Assembly: GCA_964030785.1 (NCBI GenBank)
Contig: OZ034971.1
Coordinates: forward strand, 14,273,679 to 14,337,678
Direction: 5' to 3'
DNA length: 64,000 nucleotides
Source of the DNA: Siderastrea siderea
Taxonomy: Eukaryota; Cnidaria; Anthozoa; Scleractinia; Rhizangiidae
Under the pieces are notes generated by a model. The model was not told the DNA's origin. It worked only from the letters and a program-made list of their open reading frames with translations, and did no database searches. A program made the translations under genes and the position numbers. Below, piece by piece: positions 24,701 through 32,466 of the stretch; the first letter of the stretch is position 1; each line of letters opens with the position of its first letter.

Positions 24701-26952
24701 ACCTAAAAATTGCAAAAGAAGTGGGAGACAGGTCAGGAGAGGGAATGGCCTATGGTAATCTTGGCAACGCTTATCACAGTCTCGGAGATTTCAAGAAAGC
24801 CATAGACTACCATGAACGTCACCTAAAAATTGCAAAAGAAGTGGGACACAGGTCAGGAGAGGGAAAGGCGTATGGTTGTCTTGGGAACGCTTATCACAGT
24901 CTCGGAAATTTCAAGAAAGCCATAGACTACCATGAACGTCACCTAAAAATTGCAAAAGAAGTGGGAGACAGGTCAGGAGAGGGAAAGGGGTATGGTTGTC
25001 TTGGCATCGCTTATCACATTCTCGGAAATCTCAAGAAAGCCATAGACTACCATGAACGTCACCTAAAAATTGCAAAAGAAGTGGGAGACAGGTCAGGAGA
25101 GGGAATGGCGTATGGTCATCTTGGCAACGCTTATCACATTCTCGGAAATTTCAAGAAAGCCATAGACTACCATGAACGTCACCTAAAAGTTACAAAAGAA
25201 GTGGGAGACAGGTCAGGAGAGGGAACGGCGTATGGTAATCTTGGCAACGCTTATAACAGTCTCGGAGATTTCAAGAAAGCCATAGACTACCATGAACGTC
25301 ACCTAAGAATTGCAAAAGAAGTGGGAGACAGGTCAGGAGAGGGAACGGCGTATGGTAATCTTGGCAACGCTTATAACAGTCTCGGAGATTTCAAGAAAGC
25401 CATCCACCACCGTGAGCGTAGCCTCAAAATTGCAAAAGAAGTTGGAGACGACGTTGGCATTGCTACTGTGTTTTATAATCTTGGTAATGGCTTTCAATGT
25501 CTGGGCTCTTTTCACGAGGCTATCCATTGCTATCATCACAGTGTAGCAAAGTTTAATGACATTAGGCGTCGTCTTGAGTTTAATGATAGGTTGAAGATAA
25601 GCTTGCGCAATATACACCAGGGGGCATACGTTAGTTTATGGCGTTTGTTGGTAAAACAAGGCAAGGTTTTAGAGGGGTTGTTTTCTGCTGAACAAACACG
25701 TGCACAGGCTCTGAAGGATCTTATGGAGTTGAAGTATTCCCCTGTAAAAGACCAAGCGGGGTCAGGTACAGAGATCGCTACTATACATGACATATTAAGT
25801 TTCCTTCCCTCAAATACAGTTTTCGTAGCGATGGGAGAGAAGGAACTAATTTTCTGGGCTTGCCAGAAAGGAAATGATGTTCAGTTAAGAAGAAAACAAA
25901 TCAACAACGATTATGATGCCTACACTTTTCTTCAGTCTTTAATGGAGGCTACCTGCCAGGAAATTGGTACAAGAAGTGGTATCAAATGCGAAGATCGTTC
26001 CCTGGATATGGCAAGAGACGAAAAACTTGCATATGAGAGATCTCCTTCAGATGAGGGACCAAACCAGTCCTTAACATTTAACAAAGGTGCTTTAAGTACA
26101 TGGTTTGATACTATCATAGAACCTCTCCAAGACGTGTTGCTTGGCAGCGAACTTGTATTTGTCCCCGAGGGTCCAGTGTGTCTAGCTCCCTTTGCTGCAT
26201 TCATGGACTCGAATTCACAGTACCTTTGTGAGTCTTTTAGAATCCGAGTGATTCCCTCCCTGACCAGTTTAAAGTTGATCGCGGAATGTCCAGCCGATTA
26301 TCACAGCAACACTGGCGCGCTTCTTGTGGGTGATCCGTGGATACAAGATGTTACTTATCAAGGGGTAAAGCTACAGCAACTGCCATTCGCCAGAAAAGAA
26401 GTACAGACGATTGGACAAATACTTCACACTGTGCCCCTCATTGGAACAGAGGCAACAAAGGATGAAGTGTTGAAACAAGTCTCATCAGTTGCCTTGGTAC
26501 ACATTGCAGCACATGGGCGGATGGAAACAGGAGAAATTGTCTTGGCACCAAACCCAGCACCTGCATCTGGGGTACCTGGCGAGGAAGACTTCATCTTAAC
26601 AATGACAGATGTGTTAAATGTTCAGATAAGAGCAAGACTGGTTGTGTTGAGCTGTTGTCATAGTGCTCGTGGGGAGATTAAGGCTGAGGGTGTGGTTGGC
26701 ATAGCACGGGCATTTTTGGGTGCTGGTGCTCGTTCTGTTTTGGTGTCACTGTGGGCGATTGATGATGAAGCCACGTTGGAGTTCATGAAAGTTTTCTACC
26801 TTCACCTAGTGAAAGGAAAAAGTGCGAGTGAATCTCTGAACCAAGCCATGAAATGCATGAGAGTATCTGACCAGTTTAGTGCAGTGAAATATTGGGCTCC
26901 GTTTGTACTTATTGGTGATGACGTCACACTGGAGTTTGGTGAACACGAATAA
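1371..26952 (+). CDS. TPR-CHAT protein with duplicated TTC4-like N-terminus (10-exon model)
   Basis: Predicted multi-exon gene. Exons: 1371-1461, 1954-2115, 2236-2313, 2864-2931, 4655-4826, 7034-7195, 7318-7395, 16436-16503, 22149-22262, and a last exon from 22795 (or 22819) to the stop at 26952. Every junction is AG/GT and all phases agree: the nine upstream exons sum to 331 whole codons and enter the large ORF in frame, giving about 1,716 (or 1,708) residues. N-terminal TPRs resemble TTC4, an Hsp90/Hsp70 co-chaperone, but TTC4's C-terminal domain is replaced by a repeat array and a CHAT domain. Role is inferred: a TPR-scaffolded, caspase-fold protease or signalling protein of the cytosol. 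The start is ATG 1371; exon 1 is preceded by an AG acceptor-like site, so a 5'UTR exon or more coding sequence may lie upstream. The large exon could also be used alone from ATG 22702. Without transcripts, one gene rather than two is inference. Confidence 0.72.
3010..3034. repeat. Perfect 11-bp hairpin
   Basis: CTGTCATGAAC, a 3-base loop CGT, then GTTCATGACAG. It lies at the point where the two paralogous introns (here and at 16579) stop aligning and different repeats begin. Confidence 0.75.
3048..3343. mobile_element. MITE-like element with degenerate inverted ends
   Basis: Left end GGTTCAGACGCCGTACTTCA at 3048 (with a second partial copy at about 3083) is inverted at 3310-3343 (TTCGGCTCATGTGAAGTTCG...). 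The ends resemble those of the better-kept MITE at 31723-31851. No ORF. Non-autonomous; probably decayed. Confidence 0.6.
3413..3510. mobile_element. Short palindromic MITE of the same family
   Basis: About 98 bases: GATTCAGACGCCGTACTTCA at the left and its inverted, partly diverged copy (GTGAAATACGGCATCTGAAC) at the right, with a short AT-rich centre. Confidence 0.6.
3690..3960. repeat. Probable Penelope-type terminal repeat remnant
   Basis: Contains an 8-bp hairpin (ACAGTTTC/GAAACTGT) followed by ACGTTTCGAGCGTTAGCCC, a string I associate with cnidarian PLE ends from memory of such genomes. No RT or nuclease remains here, so the class is inference. Confidence 0.4.
4199..4476. mobile_element. 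Foldback (hairpin) MITE
   Basis: Two arms of about 110 bases, inverted. CTTAGCAAGGGCTATCAGAA and GGGGTAACCACGTAATTTTC at the left pair with CCAATAACCCTTGCTAAG and GCGTGGTTACCCAC at the right, around a ~50-base loop. No ORF. Confidence 0.75.
4655..4826 (+). CDS. Hybrid exon joining end of module copy 1 to start of copy 2
   Basis: A 172-base exon between an acceptor (TTGTGCAAG) and a donor (GTGAGC). Its first 76 bases ([16 protein letters not shown]...) match the exon at 22149, the TTC4-like segment after the second TPR. From 4731 on it matches exon 1 of copy 1, including the ATG (4736) and the end [10 protein letters not shown]. No intron separates the two halves and the frame is open across the join. 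It therefore links copy 1 to copy 2 in one reading frame. The internal ATG could also be an alternative start for a shorter protein. Confidence 0.7.
4827..6380. other. Intron; no gene seen
   Basis: First part of the intron between 4826 and 7034. The first ~180 bases align with the intron after exon 1 at 1500-1690, fitting the module duplication. The rest shows only short chance ORFs. Confidence 0.5.
6385..6665. repeat. 38-bp inverted repeat around a 20-bp tandem repeat
   Basis: GCAAGAACGTCATGCTAGCC (6394 on) is inverted at 6588-6626, with a second, diverged direct copy at 6628-6660. Between them, at about 6488-6585, are five copies of a 20-bp unit, ACTTTCCTTCACTTGTACTC. No ORF; probably a non-autonomous element. 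Confidence 0.7.
7034..16503 (+). CDS. TTC4-like TPR module, copy 2 (exons 2'-4')
   Basis: Exons 7034-7195 ([19 protein letters not shown] ...), 7318-7395 ([17 protein letters not shown]) and 16436-16503 ([23 protein letters not shown]). They repeat copy 1 exon for exon with identical lengths (162, 78, 68) and phases, and about 90 percent identity at the protein level. The intron between the last two is 9 kb, against 550 bases in copy 1, because mobile elements have entered it. Intron sequence next to exon 4' (16009-16600) still aligns with that next to exon 4 (2412-2990), so the duplication included introns. Confidence 0.72.
7719..8040. mobile_element. TTAA-flanked MITE, 322 bp
   Basis: TTAA at both edges. 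Inverted ends: GGGGCCGTTTACATGAGAAA at the left, GGAAAGAG...TTTCCATGTATAAAACGGGC at the right. Inside is rich in CCTAGGG/TAGGG. It interrupts arm A of the inverted duplication, since arm B lacks it. TTAA ends suggest a piggyBac-type transposase acted in trans. Confidence 0.75.
8557..9780. other. Insert in arm A, left part; no gene seen
   Basis: Present in arm A but absent from arm B. Only short chance ORFs are seen. No terminal inverted repeats or clear target duplication could be fixed at its ends. Confidence 0.45.
9796..10705 (+). repeat. 64-bp satellite, about 14 copies
   Basis: Unit TCTGCTCTGTGCCCTTTTAG + GTAGCACATACCCAAGG + a variable 9-12 bases + AATTTTGCCTTCGCATTAA. Two variants alternate irregularly at one site: GGACACAAGTAA and GGGTTCAGTTAA. 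Copies decay at both edges and one is truncated near 10160. Confidence 0.92.
10730..11876. other. Insert in arm A, right part; no recognised gene
   Basis: Contains an unrecognised 100-codon plus-strand ORF (11468-11770) of charged composition ([20 protein letters not shown]), with an antisense ORF over it. No family could be assigned. It may be a transposon fragment. Confidence 0.35.
11878..11906. repeat. GC-rich palindrome
   Basis: ACTGAGGGGGGATT followed at once by GAATCCCCCTTCAGC, an almost loopless 12-13 bp palindrome. Confidence 0.7.
12995..13480 (-). pseudogene. Fragments of an unrecognised minus-strand ORF
   Basis: In the loop between the inverted arms, the minus strand reads [20 protein letters not shown] ... 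(13467 to about 13333) and, in another frame, [20 protein letters not shown] ... (13220 to 13075, stop). Both look protein-like but are separated by stops and frame changes. I do not recognise the family; probably a decayed mobile-element gene. Confidence 0.3.
13600..13790. repeat. TGTAC-rich imperfect tandem repeat
   Basis: CTGTACCTCCT / CTGTACCCCTATTGTACCC recurs six or more times between about 13679 and 13755, after a pyrimidine-rich stretch. Low complexity. Confidence 0.6.
13912..14203 (+). pseudogene. C2H2-like finger fragment, frameshifted
   Basis: [20 protein letters not shown] + [18 protein letters not shown] gives C-x4-C-x10-H-x4-H, a zinc-finger-like spacing. A frame change near 14025 then leads to [20 protein letters not shown] ... 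ending in a Lys-rich tail and TGA at 14201. Reading on in the two frames suggests one old ORF broken by a frameshift. Function unknown. Confidence 0.4.
14290..15722 (-). repeat. Inverted duplication, arm B
   Basis: Uninterrupted reverse-orientation copy of arm A. It keeps about 130 bases (near 15330-15500) that arm A has lost. On the minus strand it has a partial ORF (15585-15169) with [20 protein letters not shown] and [20 protein letters not shown], a coiled-coil-like sequence also seen broken in arm A at 8021-8326. So an old coding gene may have been duplicated. Confidence 0.75.
15723..16435. other. Intron flank paralogous to copy 1 intron
   Basis: From 16009 this aligns with 2412-2863 upstream of exon 4. 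15723-16008 shows nothing recognisable. Confidence 0.55.
16609..16640. repeat. 14-bp GC-rich hairpin
   Basis: AACCGGCCGTCGCC, loop ATAA, GGCGACCGCCGGTT; one mismatch in the stem. It lies just after the paralogous intron sequence ends. Confidence 0.7.
16650..17660. other. Intron; no gene seen
   Basis: Short repeated phrases (CATCCGGTTTTCTCTCGGCC / GAAACGTCCGGTTCTGG) near 16685-16760, then AT-rich sequence without recognisable content. Confidence 0.4.
17661..18386 (+). pseudogene. Penelope-like element fragment with GIY-YIG nuclease
   Basis: One frame stays open from about 17661 to the TAA at 18384. It reads [40 protein letters not shown], a Cys pair region ([17 protein letters not shown]), [20 protein letters not shown] and [14 protein letters not shown]. 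This is the linker and GIY-YIG endonuclease end of a Penelope-like retroelement. [18 protein letters not shown] holds the YIG and Arg of the nuclease. The reverse transcriptase that should precede it is absent, so this is a 5'-truncated copy. Confidence 0.85.
18387..20030. other. Intron; no gene seen
   Basis: Begins with the likely 3' tail of the Penelope fragment. Several minus-strand ORFs of 65-90 codons (19268-19949) show no recognisable motif. Confidence 0.4.
20036..20320 (-). repeat. Imperfect tandem repeats, two related ~55-bp units
   Basis: ACAAATTTTACGTTTTTTGC/GATTTTTCGCTTCAGACAA occurs twice; AAATTTCGCAGCCTCAACGAT occurs twice. The 117-codon minus ORF here is made of these repeats. 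Confidence 0.7.
20335..20745 (+). repeat. ~57-bp tandem repeat, about seven degenerate copies
   Basis: Core unit ATGAATATCCCTCGTTCTAA + AAGCTCCTAGCGCCAGATAT + AACATGAATCT; copies differ by substitutions and small indels. Confidence 0.8.
20746..22148. other. Intron before linker exon 5'
   Basis: 21865-22148 aligns with 3975-4060 and 4570-4654 upstream of the hybrid exon, as expected from the module duplication. The remainder shows no recognisable content. Confidence 0.5.
22149..22262 (+). CDS. Linker exon of TTC4-like module copy 2
   Basis: A 114-base exon, phase 0 at both ends, after TTGTGCAAG and before GTAAGA. It encodes [20 protein letters not shown] followed by a lysine-rich stretch ending KDQEETQT. 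The KKLLELR core matches the charged helix after the TPRs of TTC4 (KKLLEMR). About 75 bases align with the start of the exon at 4655. It splices in frame to the large TPR-CHAT exon, where two phase-compatible acceptors are visible (before 22795 and before 22819). Confidence 0.68.
22702..26952 (+). CDS. Large exon: TPR repeat array plus CHAT domain
   Basis: Open frame of 1,416 codons from ATG 22702 to TAA 26952; in the spliced model it is entered at 22795 or 22819. From about 22920 to 25440 there are 21 consecutive 120-base units with no indel. Each encodes a 40-residue TPR-like unit with the core [20 protein letters not shown] and the spacer [18 protein letters not shown] diverged unit follows ([18 protein letters not shown]). 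The C-terminal ~300 residues are a CHAT (caspase HetF associated with TPRs) domain. HIAAHGR supplies the candidate catalytic His (residue 1271 from ATG 22702), and [11 protein letters not shown] supplies the Cys (1319). VSLWAIDD and a final [10 protein letters not shown] are also typical. The dyad looks intact, so protease activity is plausible but untested. TPRs would bind partners; the partner cannot be read from sequence. Confidence 0.93.
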   Translation: MMRKNVLPLQCNKPKIKIKYVKKSSYLYVRQRNFISLHKTTLRVKDSAMKMEISESLGNIIRGFKDVIDHLREKRDRWTEGKAYGHLGNIYHSLSDFKKAIDYHECHLKIAKEVGDRSGEGKAYGHLGNAYHSLGDFKKAIDYHERHLKLAKEVGDRLREGMAYGHLGNAYRSLGDFKKAIDYHERHLKIAKEVGDRSGEGMACGNFGNDYCSLGDFKKAIDYYETCLKIASEVGNRSAEGMTYGNLGNAYHSLRDFKKAIDYHERHLKIAKEVGHRSGEGMAYGNLGNAYHSLRDFKKAIDYHERHLKIAKEMGDRSGEGKGYGHLGNAYDSLGNFKEAIDYHERHLKITKEVGDRSGEGMAYGHLGNAYRSLGNFKKAIDYHERHLKITKEEGDRSGEGMAYGDLGNDYCSLGDFKKAIDYYETCLKIASEVGNRSGEGKGYGNLGNAYYSLGNFKKAIDYHERHLKIAKEVGDRSGEGMAYGSLGNAYHCLGDFKKAIDYHERHLKIAKEVGDRSGEGMAYGNLGNAYHSLGDFKKAIDYHERHLKIAKEVGDRSGEGKTYGCLGNAYHSLENFKKAIDYHERHLKIAKEVGDRSGEGKGYGNLGNAYYSLGDFKKAIDYHERHLKIAKEVGDRSGEGKGYGSLGNAYHCLGDFKKAIDYHERHLKIAKEVGDRSGEGMAYGNLGNAYHSLGDFKKAIDYHERHLKIAKEVGHRSGEGKAYGCLGNAYHSLGNFKKAIDYHERHLKIAKEVGDRSGEGKGYGCLGIAYHILGNLKKAIDYHERHLKIAKEVGDRSGEGMAYGHLGNAYHILGNFKKAIDYHERHLKVTKEVGDRSGEGTAYGNLGNAYNSLGDFKKAIDYHERHLRIAKEVGDRSGEGTAYGNLGNAYNSLGDFKKAIHHRERSLKIAKEVGDDVGIATVFYNLGNGFQCLGSFHEAIHCYHHSVAKFNDIRRRLEFNDRLKISLRNIHQGAYVSLWRLLVKQGKVLEGLFSAEQTRAQALKDLMELKYSPVKDQAGSGTEIATIHDILSFLPSNTVFVAMGEKELIFWACQKGNDVQLRRKQINNDYDAYTFLQSLMEATCQEIGTRSGIKCEDRSLDMARDEKLAYERSPSDEGPNQSLTFNKGALSTWFDTIIEPLQDVLLGSELVFVPEGPVCLAPFAAFMDSNSQYLCESFRIRVIPSLTSLKLIAECPADYHSNTGALLVGDPWIQDVTYQGVKLQQLPFARKEVQTIGQILHTVPLIGTEATKDEVLKQVSSVALVHIAAHGRMETGEIVLAPNPAPASGVPGEEDFILTMTDVLNVQIRARLVVLSCCHSARGEIKAEGVVGIARAFLGAGARSVLVSLWAIDDEATLEFMKVFYLHLVKGKSASESLNQAMKCMRVSDQFSAVKYWAPFVLIGDDVTLEFGEHE

Positions 26953-29287
26953 TAGGATTGCACCGTAAGTAGAGCCATGTTAGGAGTTAATGAAGTCCAT
27001 GGCCCGGATATTCAAAGCAGTATTAGGCTAATCCAGGTTTAGTATCAACTGATTCTGGAATGCTATTAAAAAGGGAAAGGTAAAAAAAATCTTGACAAAC
27101 TCTGGCCCAGAAAGTTCGCTCCTCAGAAAAGAGTTTTTTTCTCCTATTAATCAGCGACATCAATGTTTAGAGTACTAAAACACAATAAGGATAACAACGC
27201 GTTGTGAAATAAGTTGCATGGAACTTTTAATTGTATGAATATAACTTACCATGCGAATGGCGAAATTATTGCGAAGCAAGTTCGTACCATGCTGCTTGTG
27301 TAGCAATATGTCTTCCGGCGTTGTTTAGCACGTCAAGCCTTTGCATTTAATATTGTGGAATGACAAGCATTGCCTTGAATTTTAGGTATTTTGTTTTTTG
27401 AATGAAATAAAATGCTTGACTTGAATTTGACAACATATTGCTAAATGATGGCCATCAAAACTTGAGATTAGCAGGCTGAAGGCCTGATGTTTGTTTTGTG
27501 AAATTAAAAAAAAAGTAAAAAAATTTCACTATAACATTATCTTGCAATGTTAGAGAGCATGAGGTCACTGGCAAATTTTCGCTCTATTTGATAACTGCAA
27601 GAAGTTTTCGAGTGCTGTTGAAACTTGCCTTTTATGTTGTTCTTTTAGCTACAAAACAAGGAACTGTGATTTAGTGAAGAAGCATGAGTATGACACAAAC
27701 TCCTCACAAGATGGATATGTCTTCTTGCTAGACAGGGAAATCTTTTGGAATCGTAACCTTCCATCATCTTTGAGACGATGATGGGTTTGGACCAGTTATC
27801 AGTGAAAAGAAGCCTGCCCAACAAATTTGTTCAATTTAATGTAGTACACCTAATTATGACGACGGATTTATGATTCGTCAGTCCTACATCATTTTATTTC
27901 CGTATCTCTAACACTCAAATGCGTGCTGGTTTAAGGGACTTGGCTCTTCTCACTTTCGATTTGTACTTGTAGTTTACAGTGGACATTGTTTAAATGTAGA
28001 TGCAGGAGTAACCTCTGTATTACCGGAGAAAGTTTATCTCTTCTATTCCCAAGCGTTTAGAGCAATTGTAACAAATGATATTACATACAGTTAGCTAGCT
28101 GGAAAAAAACGATTTGAAGAGATGAGTTTGAATTTTGCAGGTTTGCAGGCATTGGTAAAATATGTATCGGTCATGCACGTTGTGATAATTTGTACAAACT
28201 TGTAACCCAAATGTTTTGCTGGAAACGTTATTTGTTAACGTCCCTTCTTTTAGGCGATAACAAAAGCAAAACATCAAAAATTATTGAAAGTTAAATTTAA
28301 GCTATTGTATTTTTCGCTTTTGACTGACAAATGAGCCATGGTCTTACCTGCGCCTTCGTATTTAAGGTGGTAATAAGACGTATTTTTCACATAAGAGAAT
28401 TACTGTTATTTTTAGTAAGATATTGATACCGAAATTCGATTTATCGATAGAAACCACAACGACTTTAAGCAAAGCCTTGAATTTAAAACTTTCATGGTTC
28501 TTGAAACAAGTTAACTGTTATGGAAAAATGTAAGTTGGGTTCCTTTTTGGAAGTTTGTACAGTGTTTCGTTGAATTTACTATTTGTGTAGACCTATGTTA
28601 AACAAACTGGAAGTGCCTGTAAAAAGTTCAGTTGTTGATATAAAAAGTAAGTAGTCATGTTTTAGAATGAATAAATAGTGATAAAACTTACCGATGATTA
28701 AAATGGTTAAAATTGTTCAGTGCTGTTACTGCAGTCTAAGTTAGTTAAGACGATGGTATAATTGTTTTATGCTCCAAAGAACAAGGTACTTTAGCCCTAA
28801 ATTCATTGGTGGATAAACATTGTTCACTGAAGGTTGTTTAGTGATCTTTCAGTTTCAATAAAGACGGAGTTATTTACTGTAATTTAGCGTGCAGATAATT
28901 CTTTTCGTACTTTCAAGTTGCTATACAATACCTGTTATAATACTTTTAAATTGTTTTTAGGAAAAGCAACACGTTGTGAGAGACGTATGAATTATGCACT
29001 AGACGAAAAGTTGGGTTGATTAAAATTTGCTGGGAGCTCATTTCATAGATGCTTATGTCAAATTCATGTTTAAATGTTGGGCAAAATGTTAAATGCCGCA
29101 TTTGCACCATTGTTTGCACTCTACTCAGAATGTCAATGTCGGGCAAAAGTGGTCATTACCCACTCTCCCCACTTTTACACCGTGTTCAAATATTTAAAAT
29201 TTGTATGACATTAATTTTCTGCTCCAGACAAATTCGAGTAAATCCAGTTTGAATTAGCGTCCAGTGATATGACACAATTCCATGAAA
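26953..29287. other. 3'UTR and intergenic sequence; no gene seen
   Basis: AT-rich. Two AATAAA sites (27406, 28857) are the only supported features. Confidence 0.5.
27406..27411 (+). terminator. Candidate poly(A) signal of TPR-CHAT gene
   Basis: AATAAA lies 454 bases after the TPR-CHAT stop codon. A second AATAAA sits at 28857-28862 and would give a longer 3'UTR. Choice between them is inference. Confidence 0.45.
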
Positions 29288-31440
29288 CCTCATAGCGGAG
29301 CTCCTTTGTCACTGAAGGACCCTAAGAGCGCCATATACTCATGAAATGTATCAAAAAAAGGCGAGTCGATTTTTGCGGTACATAGGTGTCTACGTACGTA
29401 CCCACCCCTCCCAAGGCAAAGGGTAAAATTCTAATATCCCCATTACTAATATTCAAAAAGACACCTTCCCACCCCGCTTCTCTTGGGATGTGACCTAGTC
29501 AACGGTTACCCAGCCCTTTCAAGTCCAAGTTTGTGACGTCACGTGAGAGTTTGGAAGTGCTGCCAACAAGAATATCCGAATAGTCGCCCCACATCCTAAG
29601 ATTTGAACTTACGAGCATGTGATGACATATTTGTCAGCGGTCACCCTCCTGAGGCCTCGGTCGAGACTCTGTGTAAGCCTCATTTAGTGTCTTAAGGCCG
29701 CGGGTGAGAGACTAGATCATCAGTATTCATTTATTTAAAGCGCATGCACGAAGTGCGACGAATGGTAGCGACATTGCGCGAAATATTCATGAGAAAGCTC
29801 TGCAGTATAAAATCTTTGGTTTATGCATCAATGATTGCTCGTCCGTTTAATCGTGTGGCAGGAAATATTGTGCATTTTAAGTATTGTTAAATAAAAATTT
29901 TCATAATAACAATAATAATAAATGCGTTGAGCGCTCGGTTGTTATATCTGTACCGTTCTTTTTATTTTTATCTGTTAGTTGAAACGTTAATTGCAACTTT
30001 TTAGAATTTTTCTAGCAAAACAAAACGAAAATAAAATACTGTTTCTATCTCTATCTCGAATATTTATCAACATCACCAATTTTGTGTCCAATATTTATCA
30101 ACATCTGGGTCTTTCGTGAGTGGAACTCCGTGAGGTTTTTTCTGTGTATATATACACTGCTCCACAGACTAGAAAATAATAAAAGAGTTCGATTTCGTCG
30201 TTCTTTTTGGTCTTAGTTTTTAATTCTACGTTTAAGCGGAAAAAATCCGCTTTGAAAATTTCGATAGTAAAATTCTCTTTCTATTTTGTGTGTGGTATAA
30301 ATATTAATTGGTTCAGCACCAATGCTTCTTTCGTTTATTTTCGACGGAAAACACACGATTTGTTTAGAAGGCATGCAACCTATTGTTTGTTTCTGGAGTG
30401 TTAACAATAGCTTCTTAATTTTTATATCCATAATTTGCATAATAAAATATTCTTGGCTTAAAAACTGGTGTTTCTTCGATAAGCCTTCGGAAGCCCTAAA
30501 ACCACTAATTTTGTGTCCAAGAATACAGCGCGGATATAAAATTTCCTGAACTGACACAGCAGACAGGTAATATAGGTGTGTTGTAGGTTGTCACAACAGA
30601 AGCACTTTTTTAAAACAGGCTTTTTAACAGAAGTTTTAAGTCTTCAATTTTAAACAAGGACGATTTTACTAATTTAAAGGCTTATAACTTTGAGTGGAAC
30701 TTGAAATCACAAAATCGGCTTCTGCTGTGACACAATAGAGGTTTTAACTGATCAATTAGTGGCAAAATCAAGAAGCTTTGTCTTCTCCACGAGGAGAAAA
30801 CTTGGACACGGAGTCGCGATTTACCAAATCTTAACTTTGGAAGCTCAAAGCATCGCAAAGAAACGCAATTTATCAAAGGAAAAACAACCTTGTTGCACTT
30901 CCAACATTCCTCAAGCCCTCTATTAAGCTTCAACGAAATCGGCTCCCAAACGATCAAGATCTAAAGTTTTTTAACGTAAGACCTCCACCAAAATTTTGCC
31001 TTATAAATTTATTCATGAGCAGCTTGTCACCCGCGGCCTTAATCATTGATCTTCAAATACTTCAAATAGACGCCTCCCCACCCCCAAAATCCTGCTTTAA
31101 CGATGTGAGCCCACGAGCATAGATGTCATTTGGTCAGTAGTCACACACTCCTTCCAAGATATTCCCAGTGACTAGAAAGGATTAAATTCAGTTTTTTTTT
31201 CTTTTCAGTGGGCGGTAGAAAACTAGAACCGTTGAAAGATATCTCGTAAAATTTTGCGCGCGATTGAGCAAAGTTGCATGCGTGATGTAAGGACGCAGAA
31301 CATGTAATGTTTAAATTTTTTCAAACGAGTCACGTGAACTGATGCACGACCCATTTGTTTCCTGTCTTTAATCAACTTTGCGAATGCACGACAGGCTTTC
31401 GATGTTCGTGGTTTTCGTTTATAGGAGCTCCGCTGTTAGG
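29288..31440. mobile_element. Non-autonomous element with 18-bp inverted ends (2.15 kb)
   Basis: CCTCATAGCGGAGCTCCT at the left matches the inverted right end AGGAGCTCCGCTGTTAGG with two mismatches. No transposase is visible. Left and right inner flanks share diverged direct repeats (AAAAAGACACCTTCCCACCC / AAATAGACGCCTCCCCACCC). It contains the nested element at 29692-31042. Confidence 0.55.
29692..31042. mobile_element. Nested TTAA-flanked element (1.35 kb)
   Basis: TTAAGGCCGCGGGTGA at the left and TCACCCGCGGCCTTAA at the right are exact inverse copies, with TTAA at both edges. No transposase ORF; the inside is AT-rich with (AAT)n near 29910. Confidence 0.7.
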
Positions 31441-31722
31441 CTTACCGAGCTTATATATTATGCCATACACAAAAACGACAAAATAAAGTTGCTTAAAAAA
31501 TCTTTTAATATTTTCACAACTTCATCAGAAACCGCCCACTATTAAGCTACGTTCAATATATTAAAATTCTACGTATGCGTTCTATCTCACAATATTATCG
31601 TGCAGTTCAAACGAAAAGCTTTGCAACCCAGTGCGATGTGGATTTCTATGTACATTAAGTTTTAGGCATTTCCCACCGCAAAAAAAAAACTACTTAGCTG
31701 AACCGTGACAATTTACCACTAA

Positions 31723-31851
31723 CGCCTAGTTCAAACGTCGAACTTTACATGTACGGAGCCAAACTGAACGAAACCAAATAAGCAACAAGAAAATCTTTTG
31801 CTCATTTGTATTAGGTTCGGCACATGAAACGTTCGACGTTTGAACTTGGCC
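31723..31851. mobile_element. 129-bp MITE with TAA target duplication
   Basis: Ends CGCCTAGTTCAAACGTCGAA and its inverse TTCGACGTTTGAACTTGGCC give a ~38-bp imperfect inverted repeat. TAA flanks both sides (31720-31722, 31852-31854), which fits PIF/Harbinger-type insertion. Confidence 0.78.
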
Positions 31852-32466
31852 TAAAAGTACACAAAGAAATACACCGCGAATTCTACTGTAATGACGTAGC
31901 ACAACCTACGTGTCACGTCTGATTAAAATTAGCATCGAACAAATAAGCAACCAAATCAGAAGTATTATCCGCGTTTTACGAGTAACACGCAAGGATAGGG
32001 TGGGGTGCTTTTCGGAATTTTGGTCCCTCGTCCCTGCTATCCCTGTCTTAAGGTTACCATTGAGTCATCACAAGGGAACGTATTCCGTCTTTACTCAGAA
32101 GTCGTTGACAAAACGAAACGAGGTTTGTTCTTTTCTTAGGTCCATTTGGTAGCTCTATGTGGCTTACTCGACGAAATATTGCACCAACATTGAACCTCGA
32201 CAAGAAAGAAACCTACAATGTCTAGTCTTTTTCGCAATAAATAATGTCATTAGGTTCAAATCGATAAAACTGTTCAATTAAATATAGGATTCTAGGACAA
32301 AAGGTTTTGCTTGAAGGAATTTTGCTCTTTCACGCGTGGTTAGACTGTACAAGTTAAACTACAATCAAAATGACTGCCTTGGATTTCATATAATGGATTA
32401 ATTCGGATTTAAGTGTTTTACATGAGTGATTTTCCCAAAGTATTATTCACAACAGGTTTCAAGTCG

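Noticed and set aside
22810..26204. Minus-strand and frame-shifted ORFs over the TPR-CHAT exon
   Set aside because: Shadows of the real frame produced by the 120-bp periodicity and the coding bias.
22702..26952. Bacterial contamination or recent bacterial transfer as the source of the TPR-CHAT ORF
   Set aside because: In-frame, phase-matched upstream exons with eukaryotic splice sites and paralogous introns show a resident animal gene; TPR-CHAT families are common in cnidarians.
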